Positions 1 through 5,863 of a stretch of DNA of 64,000 nt are shown here, piece by piece. The position numbers were made by a program, and so were the translations under genes. Location of the stretch: contig NZ_JAQQTD010000002.1 in assembly GCF_028561755.1 (NCBI RefSeq), positions 490,662 to 554,661 of the forward strand. The letters run 5' to 3'. The DNA is from Altibacter sp. HG106 (GTDB taxonomy: Bacteria > Bacteroidota > Bacteroidia > Flavobacteriales > Flavobacteriaceae). Position 1 is the first letter of the stretch. Every line of letters starts with the position of its first letter. Below the pieces are notes generated by a model, which saw only the letters and a list, made by a program, of their open reading frames with translations, did no database searches and was not told the origin of the DNA.

Positions 1-612
1 CCAATGATCCTAAAGGCTTTCACTAAAAACAGCATCACTCCAAAATATCATATACAATCTCCTGCGATGTTTTGGGAGGAAAAAGAGAAGGAACTACAAA
101 AGTTGTATGCCAGTAAGAACAAAACCTATACAGACAACGTGCTAAAAGAGTTTATGCAGGGATATTTAAAGAAAGTTGAAAAGGTGCTGTCCGGAGTAGA
201 TAATACTGGAAAGTTTTGGCACTCCATAAAGTATCTAAATGTGGATGGTGTGAACCTCAAGGAAATGGGCTGGGAGATTAAGCCACTTGATCAGAAAGTA
301 AAAGATTTTATTGGGGCACAGGTTAAGGTTGGTGAGGCGGCCAATAGAGCTGTTGGGGCAGCTGTAGGGATGCATCCGGCGTTAGGCGGTTCTGGTGAGT
401 CGGGAAGGAGTGATTCCGGAAGCGAGCAGATCTATGCATTTAAGAACTATCTGGCCAGTGGTATTGACATTGAGGAGATGGCTGTGCTGAAGACTATCAA
501 TATGGCCATAAAAGTAAATTGGCCCAATAAGGATCTGAAACTAGGCTTCTATCGTCAGCAGCCGCAAAAGGAACAGGATATCACGCCCTCTAAGAGAGCG
601 GTAAATAATTAA
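1..612 (+). CDS. Probable phage portal protein, C-terminal fragment (cut by the window edge)
   Basis: The frame is open to the first base, so the Met codon at position 4 is probably internal and the N-terminus lies outside the window. The visible 203 residues contain a segment (KVGEAANRAVGAAVGMHPAL) followed by a Gly/Ser-rich stretch and a final alpha-helical region ending in a charged, Gln-rich tail. That resembles the clip/wing and C-terminal part of portal proteins. Its position just upstream of connector and tail genes fits. A portal forms the dodecameric ring through which DNA enters the capsid. The assignment rests on gene order and a weak resemblance, so a different head or neck protein is possible. 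Confidence 0.45.
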   Translation, partial: PMILKAFTKNSITPKYHIQSPAMFWEEKEKELQKLYASKNKTYTDNVLKEFMQGYLKKVEKVLSGVDNTGKFWHSIKYLNVDGVNLKEMGWEIKPLDQKVKDFIGAQVKVGEAANRAVGAAVGMHPALGGSGESGRSDSGSEQIYAFKNYLASGIDIEEMAVLKTINMAIKVNWPNKDLKLGFYRQQPQKEQDITPSKRAVNN

Positions 613-615
613 GCT

Positions 616-1608
616 ATGGAGTTGTTATTTAAAAAAAATCAGAATGATTCTGCGTGTGACGCTTTAAAAGAGGCACTGAGCTTCATTGATGCAGACTTTA
701 CCTTTTCTAAAATGCAATCAGATCTGAGATCTGCAACTGTCCGTTTATTGGAGTTTGTTGGTCAAGATGTGTACAATGAGTTGATTGCTGTAGCGGGTGA
801 TGATGATCCATCAGCTGATGATAAGGAATACTTGCGATTAGCGCGTTCTGTTATTGCAAATGATGCGTACCGATTGTTTGCACCGGCGAATGATTTGCAG
901 CACGGAAACAATGGCCGAACCATGTTGAGCTCTGAAGATAACAAAACACCTTTCGAGCACATGCTTATCGCATCGAATGATGAATTGGCGCGTCGATCAC
1001 ATAGAGCCATGGACGACCTAATTCGTTATTTAGATAAGGAAAGTAATACCTGGAAGGAGAGCGATCAGTATAAGGCGTCTCATAAATTGTTTGTTAGAAC
1101 AATGGCTGAGTTTGAGGCTTATTATGAAATTGGATCGCGTTTGTTATTAAAGAAATTGGGACCAGGAATTGCAAAAGCGGAAATTCAATTGGTCCTTCCC
1201 CGGATTGGTCGCGAACTATTTGATTCTCTAAAGGAGAAACGCAAGGGTGCTGCAGACAATACTTTCACTGATCAAGAGAAAGAGTTGTTTCCACTGATTC
1301 AAGGGGTCTGTGTGTTCTATTCGTTGTCATGGGGAATTCCTAGACTGCAGGGAACGTTGTTCCCCGAAGGAATGCTCCAACCAGTGCGCGGCGATAGAGC
1401 AACTATTAAGGGTAGACTTCCCCATCAGGGCAACCAAATCGAGCAGATGTCGCAGCTATTTAAAACGGATGTAAAAGATCTGTTAGTTGATCTTGAGGAA
1501 GTGATTAAAAAATACAAGGAAGATGATCAGGTTGAGGAGAGCGATGAAATAATTGATACTGATCATCTGATTCCGTTTGACGAAGATGATTTAAGTGTAA
1601 CTACATAA
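616..1608 (+). CDS. Phage structural protein of unknown function (DUF6712-like, possible head-tail connector)
   Basis: A 330-aa soluble, acidic protein that starts three bases after the preceding stop, so the two are co-transcribed. The N-terminal 100 residues (around TVRLLEFVGQDVYNEL and YLRLARSVIANDAYRLF) are helical and resemble the small helical connectors that join portal to tail. The C-terminus is strongly acidic. From memory it resembles the DUF6712 family seen in Bacteroides prophages, but this cannot be confirmed here. No catalytic motif or membrane segment is visible. The role as a connector is inferred from its place between the portal-like gene and the tail genes. Confidence 0.45.
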   Translation: MELLFKKNQNDSACDALKEALSFIDADFTFSKMQSDLRSATVRLLEFVGQDVYNELIAVAGDDDPSADDKEYLRLARSVIANDAYRLFAPANDLQHGNNGRTMLSSEDNKTPFEHMLIASNDELARRSHRAMDDLIRYLDKESNTWKESDQYKASHKLFVRTMAEFEAYYEIGSRLLLKKLGPGIAKAEIQLVLPRIGRELFDSLKEKRKGAADNTFTDQEKELFPLIQGVCVFYSLSWGIPRLQGTLFPEGMLQPVRGDRATIKGRLPHQGNQIEQMSQLFKTDVKDLLVDLEEVIKKYKEDDQVEESDEIIDTDHLIPFDEDDLSVTT

Positions 1609-1618
1609 ATTAATTGGC

Positions 1619-1915
1619 ATGATAATTATTAAAATTTTGATTTCGTTCTATAAGCGAATAAAAAGGCGTTGGCTTTTAGCTAAGGCAGCTCTAGTTCTTG
1701 AGGAGGAACTGAAGAAAAAGAAGATGGCAATGGCAAAGCTTCGGATAGAGATTAATCACGCACTAGGATTTGATTTCTTCCGAATTAACGCGAAATCAGA
1801 ATACATTCCACCGCAATTTAAAAGTAAGGCTAAGGTATTGGCCTTTGTGGAATCGAAGTTTGGAACCAAGATGGAGGATATTGGCGTTACAATTGATGAT
1901 CTATTCAAGTCATGA
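1619..1915 (+). CDS. Small basic phage protein, unknown
   Basis: A 98-aa protein not recognised as any family. The N-terminal 30 residues are hydrophobic and then very basic (FYKRIKRRW followed by a Lys-rich helix). The rest is a small folded-looking domain ending FGTKMEDIGVTIDDLFKS. Its stop overlaps the start of the next gene by four bases (ATGA), which indicates translational coupling within the structural operon. It could be a neck or head-completion protein. Confidence 0.5.
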   Translation: MIIIKILISFYKRIKRRWLLAKAALVLEEELKKKKMAMAKLRIEINHALGFDFFRINAKSEYIPPQFKSKAKVLAFVESKFGTKMEDIGVTIDDLFKS

Positions 1916-2790
1916 GTGATACCAGGTATGTTCACATTGAAATTCCGGAGATTGGATATCGGTACGATATGCCGTTGGATTTGGCCGCCTGTAATGAGGA
2001 AGAGTATATTCGTATTACACCGGTATTGTACGCCCTTGAGCGCAGAGAAATAAACATCCAAGAGTTTCAGTATCTTGGGGTTTATGCTCTTCTGAATTTG
2101 GAAAAAAGTGAAATGGAATTGCCTGAAGAAGAGAAGGAAGACGCGATGGGAAATATTGCGATGTTAGGCGAAAATCTAGGGCAGTTTTTTTACGTCGAAG
2201 GCGATAAGGTCTTGGTAAAACGATTTTATACTGGCAATCATGTTGGTAGAATTTCGAGTTTATTTCGAAACTATTATGGACCAGCTGATTTTTTCACTGA
2301 TGTTACCTGGGGAGAATATGAAGATGGTTTAAACGTTTTCTTTGAACATGAGCTTAATCCGGATCCGGAACTTCTCATTCGTTTAGCTGCTATCTTTTTT
2401 AGGCCGAAACGCTTTGGAAAGCGAATTATTTACAATGAGGAAGATGTAGATAAAAGGATAAAGCGTCTAAAATCTATGGATATGAGACGTATCATTGCTT
2501 TCTATTTCACTTTTGCTGCCTTTCATCTGTATCTATCATCGTCGAACGTTCGGTGGGAGGGTAGAACTATTGATCTATCAATTATTTTCAATGTGATGCC
2601 AGGTGAAAAGAAACCAAAAGAGAGTGAGTTCAATTCATTAGGTACAAAGTCGCAAAGTATCATGTTAGCTAATACAGGGATATTCGGAAATTATGATACG
2701 CTCAGGCAAACGAATTTATGGAAGGTCATGCTTGTATTGTACGATATGAGAAAATCGGATTTAGACAACAAACCAAAAGACAACGATTAA
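1912..2790 (+). CDS. Phage tail-region protein, unknown
   Basis: A 292-aa soluble protein with no recognised family. The N-terminal third (VHIEIPEIGYRYDMPLDLAA) looks beta-rich and the middle is aromatic and helical, with RIIAFYFTFAAFHLYL a buried helix rather than a clear membrane anchor. It begins inside the stop codon of the preceding gene and ends one base before the next start, so it belongs to the same operon. A role in tail assembly (for example as a tail assembly chaperone) is suggested only by its position upstream of the tape measure. Confidence 0.5.
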   Translation: MSDTRYVHIEIPEIGYRYDMPLDLAACNEEEYIRITPVLYALERREINIQEFQYLGVYALLNLEKSEMELPEEEKEDAMGNIAMLGENLGQFFYVEGDKVLVKRFYTGNHVGRISSLFRNYYGPADFFTDVTWGEYEDGLNVFFEHELNPDPELLIRLAAIFFRPKRFGKRIIYNEEDVDKRIKRLKSMDMRRIIAFYFTFAAFHLYLSSSNVRWEGRTIDLSIIFNVMPGEKKPKESEFNSLGTKSQSIMLANTGIFGNYDTLRQTNLWKVMLVLYDMRKSDLDNKPKDND

Positions 2791-2791
2791 A

Positions 2792-3247
2792 ATGGGGTTA
2801 ATAGCAGATTATGGTGTATACCTAGAAGGAATTAAAAATGAGTTTGCCGAGGTAAATCGCCATCAAATGGTGACGGACAAGTCGCAGCTCATGAAGTATT
2901 TGGATTCCATTTCCAAGCAAGACGGGATTGTGTTGCTATCAGTGTTACCAAATTTTGGAAACAACTCACCGCGAGACGCAAGCACGTTCCAGCGTAAAGC
3001 TTTCTCTGAGGTTTCTTTTTTGAAGAAAGTTGATTTTGGAAACTTAACGCAGCAAAACTTTATTGATTGGTACGATGAAATTTTTGAAGTAGCAAATAAG
3101 TTTGTCAATAAGTTATTGAATGATTCGGTAGGTGGCCAGTGTGTTCTGCTCAGGCAATTAGATCCTAAGACGATCCGAATTGTCGATGAGTATAATTTAC
3201 ACCAGTGTATTGGTTGGACGGTAACATTTTCTTTTGATATCATTTAA
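2792..3247 (+). CDS. Probable phage tail-completion protein, unknown family
   Basis: A 151-aa protein translated immediately after the preceding gene. It ends in beta strands (CIGWTVTFSFDII), and the preceding segment VLLRQLDPKTIRIVDEYNLH is compact. Size, fold impression and location are compatible with a tail terminator or tail-completion protein, but no diagnostic motif is visible. Treat the function as an inference from synteny. Confidence 0.45.
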   Translation: MGLIADYGVYLEGIKNEFAEVNRHQMVTDKSQLMKYLDSISKQDGIVLLSVLPNFGNNSPRDASTFQRKAFSEVSFLKKVDFGNLTQQNFIDWYDEIFEVANKFVNKLLNDSVGGQCVLLRQLDPKTIRIVDEYNLHQCIGWTVTFSFDII

Positions 3248-3267
3248 AAAGGTTGTATATTACAACT

Positions 3268-3462
3268 ATGTACACAAAGATAATTGGTCAACAGGAAGTT
3301 GATACTGAAATTGAAAACCTTCTCAAAGATGAGGAGAGTATGGATGCCTTAGATAAATATCTACGGCATGATTTAAAAAACCCGGGAACCCGGTCGGTGA
3401 CGTTGAGTAGAAAGCTCAAAGCGCTGTATGATAGTGGTAGATTATATGTTAAGTCTAAGTGA
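3268..3462 (+). CDS. Small phage protein, unknown
   Basis: A 64-aa acidic and helical protein. The open frame extends to a TTG at 3253, but the ATG at 3268 (MYTKIIGQQEVDTEIENLL) is preferred because the upstream residues look non-coding. The middle contains a run of Asp and Glu followed by a basic C-terminus (SRKLKALYDSGRLYVKSK). The following gene starts inside its last codons, so the two are coupled. Function not recognised. Confidence 0.4.
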   Translation: MYTKIIGQQEVDTEIENLLKDEESMDALDKYLRHDLKNPGTRSVTLSRKLKALYDSGRLYVKSK

Positions 3463-3823
3463 CAGATCAGAGAGAAGGTTTATATCTAGAGTACTCTTAG
3501 AAGAGTCTCAGGATATGGACCAGGCGCAGCGTCGTATAATGTCTTCAAGAGGCTTCGGTGACGGAAAGATGTATAATGATAGAAAGTATTCGGTACAGGA
3601 TACTGAATTGGTGTACGAGCATCTTCCGGAGCATCGCTTTACTGACATGTCGACTAGAAATACCGGAACCGGGAAGCGACGAAAAAAGAGCCACCCTATA
3701 CACAACAAAGTAATGTATGGATTTGCCAATAACGTTGTACGTCGGCTGAATGTCGGATATACAACGGCAGTGAAGAAAATGATGATGGACGAGCTGGCAG
3801 CTGAACTACGTGAAAATACGTAG
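3446..3823 (+). CDS. Phage protein, unknown (basic, possibly virion-associated)
   Basis: A 125-aa basic protein. The Met at 3446 (MLSLSDRSERRFIS) is preferred to the one at 3428 because it gives a normal short overlap with the preceding gene. A linker rich in Lys and Arg (GTGKRRKKSHPIHNKV) precedes a helical C-terminus that ends MMMDELAAELRENT. It is the last gene of the first block of structural genes. The bases that follow hold repeats and a palindrome rather than coding sequence, so the operon may pause here. Confidence 0.45.
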   Translation: MLSLSDRSERRFISRVLLEESQDMDQAQRRIMSSRGFGDGKMYNDRKYSVQDTELVYEHLPEHRFTDMSTRNTGTGKRRKKSHPIHNKVMYGFANNVVRRLNVGYTTAVKKMMMDELAAELRENT

Positions 3824-3828
3824 TAAAA

Positions 3829-3894
3829 AAAGGGGTTTTTCCTGTCTTAAAAGGGCTTTTTCCTGATGTTTTGAGAAAATTACGGTTTACCGTA
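3829..3894 (+). promoter_or_regulatory. Control region with tandem 13-nt repeats and a 14-bp palindrome
   Basis: Two copies of a 13-nt element (GGGGTTTTTCCTG at 3832-3844 and GGGCTTTTTCCTG at 3853-3865) differ at one base and are 21 nt apart, which is two helical turns. They are followed by the palindrome TACGGTTTACCGTA at 3881-3894. Its arms are perfect with a two-base centre, too tight for an RNA hairpin, so it reads as a DNA operator. The block sits in the 109-nt gap between the tail-completion genes and the small-gene cassette. A clean TAnnTTTG box was not found, so the promoter itself is inferred. Confidence 0.5.
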
Positions 3895-3932
3895 CGATTT
3901 TTCTTATTTTGCGAACCAACAAAATAATTGAT

Positions 3933-4073
3933 ATGATAGAATTTAACTGCATGCCTGAAGGCGACGATGAAGATCCAAAACCAGTAAAACCAACTCAAGG
4001 AAAAGAATCGGAAGAGGATGGTAAACAAGTAAAACCAAGCCAGGGAAAAGAATCTGAGGAATTAGATGATTAG
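3933..4073 (+). CDS. 46-aa acidic repeat peptide, first gene of the inserted cassette
   Basis: ATG at 3933, 46 codons, stop TAG at 4071-4073. The peptide is nearly all charged or polar and contains an imperfect tandem repeat: KPTQGKESEEDGKQV followed by KPSQGKESEELDD. It overlaps the start of the membrane-protein gene by 8 nt, which supports real translation and coupling. There is no signal peptide or hydrophobic segment, so it is probably cytoplasmic and disordered. It could be a partner or antidote of the membrane protein, but there is no direct evidence for that. Confidence 0.5.
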   Translation: MIEFNCMPEGDDEDPKPVKPTQGKESEEDGKQVKPSQGKESEELDD

Positions 4074-4716
4074 ATTTTACACTGCGCTGCTTCTTTTTTG
4101 CAGTACTGTCTTGGTAAATTATCTGGATGAGTTAATCCCTGAATTTAGAGGCTTTACAATTTTTGGGAAAGAATACTCTATAATTGAGGGGTATCGTTCA
4201 GTTGACATGATGTGGGGTTTGGCTCAAAAACTTGAGTTTGTTGTTTTTATTCTGGCTGGATTGGTTTTATTGAGTGCTATTGATAATTGGTCGGCCAAGA
4301 AATTACCAAGAAGATTTAAGTATGCTTTTTATGCTGTTGGAACAATACTGCTGCTCTTTAATTTGTGGTTGGCTGCCAATGTTGTGATTGACTTTGTAAT
4401 TGGTTTTGATAGATCAATGTTATTGCTAACCTTCATTTTTATCTGTGTGATTTGGGTTGTAATGTTAGGAGTGATATATGTGATAAGAAGGATCTACGTA
4501 AACAAAGAGGAAAAGAAGCTCGAGAAGTTTAATGAAAAACTTGATTTGGTTTCCATTCAAGCTGTGGAAATGTCGAGAGAAATAGAGATGATTGAGGCCA
4601 TTGCTGATGAAATGAAAGACAAGGATAATGTAGCGAGCTGGAGAGTTGTTTTAAAAACAAAGGCTCGCGCAATTTACGAAGCTGCTGAGAAAGTTTTGAA
4701 TACAATTGAAAAGTAA
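4066..4716 (+). CDS. Four-helix membrane protein with a coiled-coil tail, unknown
   Basis: A 216-aa protein with four hydrophobic segments at about residues 4-20, 57-72, 86-112 and 118-142. A charged helical tail of about 70 residues (from KEEKKLEKFNEKLD onward, ending YEAAEKVLNTIEK) probably forms a coiled coil in the cytoplasm. It is the central gene of a four-gene cassette that has its own control region and terminator, placed between tail genes and the tape measure. Membrane proteins in such positions are often superinfection-exclusion or conversion factors. A holin is an alternative, although the long tail and the absence of a neighbouring endolysin argue against it. Confidence 0.55.
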   Translation: MIRFYTALLLFCSTVLVNYLDELIPEFRGFTIFGKEYSIIEGYRSVDMMWGLAQKLEFVVFILAGLVLLSAIDNWSAKKLPRRFKYAFYAVGTILLLFNLWLAANVVIDFVIGFDRSMLLLTFIFICVIWVVMLGVIYVIRRIYVNKEEKKLEKFNEKLDLVSIQAVEMSREIEMIEAIADEMKDKDNVASWRVVLKTKARAIYEAAEKVLNTIEK

Positions 4717-4718
4717 AA

Positions 4719-4961
4719 ATGGGAGAAAATAAGTTGAGGCAAGAACATGATCAGAACGCATTTGTTTTGGAATGGTTCGAAAATTTAATCACAATAGATT
4801 CACCAAAAAACATTCTGGAAACCTTAGATATATTATTTGATGGATTTTTAGAAAGCGAAGCTGCTAACATTAAATCGGATAGGGTCCGATGTAGGTTATT
4901 GTATAATGAGGTGAAAAGTTTGTTGGAACAAAAAATCAGTCATGCTGAAGAATCTGTTTAG
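4719..4961 (+). CDS. 80-aa acidic cassette protein, unknown
   Basis: A small helical protein (LEWFENLITIDSPKNILET, LLYNEVKSLLEQKISHAEES) with no recognised family, cysteine cluster or membrane segment. It starts two bases after the membrane-protein gene and its 3' end overlaps the next gene by 20 nt. That makes it a coupled member of the same unit. Function not recognised. Confidence 0.5.
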   Translation: MGENKLRQEHDQNAFVLEWFENLITIDSPKNILETLDILFDGFLESEAANIKSDRVRCRLLYNEVKSLLEQKISHAEESV

Positions 4962-5388
4962 AAAGAAGTTAGACTTTCATGATCAAGAGATCCTGAATCC
5001 ATTTGGTTATGAAGCGGGAGATTTTACGAAATCTAGAACGTACATGAATTTGGTAAATGGAGAGGAAGAGAGCCACAAAAGAATGTTGAAACAATTGAGT
5101 GAGAAAACTTTCTTAGGTGGTATTCCGATTGCGGAAACACATGCCTACGGGACCAAAATAACGAGAGATTTTCTCTTCAATAATTTGAAACGAGGAAATA
5201 GAAAGTTTGCATCCACAATAAGGATTACAGTATCTATTGGGGATAATTCATTTACAGTTAATTTAAAAGTGATGGATATCCAGCCTTCAAGCCGAGTAGA
5301 GCAAAAAGATAAATGTGATGTCAGTCAGTTTCGCAGTTTTTCTGAATTAGGCTTTGAAATTGACACGTATTTTACTGTGAGAAAATAA
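4942..5388 (+). CDS. 148-aa cassette protein, unknown
   Basis: Not recognised. The N-terminus is basic (MLKNLFRKKLDFHDQEIL) and residues 90-120 (ASTIRITVSIGDNSFTVNLK) form a likely beta-sheet, so the protein looks like a small alpha+beta domain. It overlaps the preceding gene by 20 nt and is followed after 55 nt by a strong terminator, so it closes the cassette. Nothing suggests a virion role. Confidence 0.5.
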   Translation: MLKNLFRKKLDFHDQEILNPFGYEAGDFTKSRTYMNLVNGEEESHKRMLKQLSEKTFLGGIPIAETHAYGTKITRDFLFNNLKRGNRKFASTIRITVSIGDNSFTVNLKVMDIQPSSRVEQKDKCDVSQFRSFSELGFEIDTYFTVRK

Positions 5389-5443
5389 TTATATTTGTTT
5401 ATCAACTTAGTATAGATCGTGTTATCGCGAGATCTTCATTTTT

Positions 5444-5470
5444 AAGCCGCCTGTTTGGGCGGCTTTTTTT
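5444..5470 (+). terminator. Rho-independent terminator closing the four-gene cassette
   Basis: AAGCCGCC, a six-base loop, GGCGGCTT, then a run of T. The perfect 8-bp GC-rich stem and T tract make this a strong terminator. Its presence inside a phage late region shows that the 3933-5388 genes form their own transcription unit, or that transcription must read through to reach the tape measure. Confidence 0.85.
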
Positions 5471-5488
5471 ATTTTTGAGTTGTCGAAT

Positions 5489-5598
5489 CAAGAGTGTGAA
5501 TTTTAAGGAAACCGTGGAAGGTGCCCACCTGTGGTAACTACGGTGGCAGTTTGTGAATACACTCTTGAGCTGGACAAGCGCCTTCCCGACCTTAAATT
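5489..5598 (+). ncRNA. Candidate structured RNA with a possible pseudoknot, directly upstream of a small ORF
   Basis: Four helices can be paired by eye. A: CAAGAGTGT (5489-5497) with ACACTCTTG (5559-5567), 9 bp. B: TTTAAGG (5502-5508) with CCTTAAA (5590-5596). C: GGAAGGTGC (5516-5524) with GCGCCTTCC (5578-5586), 9 bp with one G-U pair. D: CCACC (5525-5529) with GGTGG (5542-5546). B, C and D nest. A crosses B and C, so the fold is either an H-type pseudoknot or two exclusive states. The element lies between a terminator and a small ORF starting 6 nt after it. It could be a cis-acting riboswitch-like leader or a standalone RNA. No known class was recognised. Confidence 0.55.
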
Positions 5599-5603
5599 GA
5601 GTC

Positions 5604-5777
5604 ATGTCAAATCAAGAGAAGTATTACCGAAACAAAAGTGATATAAAGTCAATTGAAGGTATTGAAGTGGACTCAGGCTCTCTTTGGAGATGGGATTCCA
5701 AATTGAAAGTGTTGGTGCTTGAAGATGAGGACCAGCATGTCACTGCTTATAGATCAGATGAATTTGATCTTGATTAA
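5604..5777 (+). CDS. 57-aa acidic protein downstream of the structured RNA, unknown
   Basis: ATG at 5604, 57 codons, stop TAA at 5775-5777. The start is MSNQEKYYRNKSDIKSIEG, the middle has a compact WRWDSKLKVLVLEDEDQ segment, and the acidic end is SDEFDLD. It has no membrane or signal segment. It is bracketed by the structured RNA and a terminator, which makes a complete mini-unit separate from the structural genes. Function not recognised. The regular amphipathic pattern makes a real gene more likely than a chance frame. Confidence 0.5.
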   Translation: MSNQEKYYRNKSDIKSIEGIEVDSGSLWRWDSKLKVLVLEDEDQHVTAYRSDEFDLD

Positions 5778-5779
5778 CC

Positions 5780-5805
5780 AAAGCCCTGCATTGCGGGGCT
5801 TTTTT
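5780..5805 (+). terminator. Rho-independent terminator after the 57-aa gene
   Basis: AAGCCC, loop TGCATTGC, then GGGGCTT and a T run, starting three bases after the stop of the small gene. It is the second terminator within 340 nt, so the tape-measure gene either needs antitermination or has its own promoter downstream. Confidence 0.75.
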
Positions 5806-5842
5806 CATGTCACAGAATTTTGAAAGGATCTTCAATAACATT

Positions 5843-5862
5843 GGGGTATAATTTTCAACCCC
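5843..5862 (+). promoter_or_regulatory. Short hairpin abutting the tape-measure start codon
   Basis: GGGGT (5843-5847) can pair with ACCCC (5858-5862) around a 10-base A/T-rich loop, and the tape-measure ATG begins at 5864. A helix one base before the start codon should affect ribosome loading. It may also be a protein-binding site. The stem has only 5 bp, so it may be chance. Confidence 0.3.
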
Positions 5863-5863
5863 T

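Noticed and set aside
5489..5598. HDV-like or hammerhead self-cleaving ribozyme
   Set aside because: In the HDV fold the P3 3' strand directly abuts the P1 3' strand and a P4 stem follows, which does not fit here. The CUGAUGA and GAAA cores of hammerhead RNAs are absent. A different class remains possible.
5402..5605. A 67-codon open frame on the minus strand across the structured RNA
   Set aside because: It is Cys/Ser/Arg-rich, covers both a terminator and the paired helices, and has no protein-like pattern. The region is better explained by the RNA and its flanking elements.
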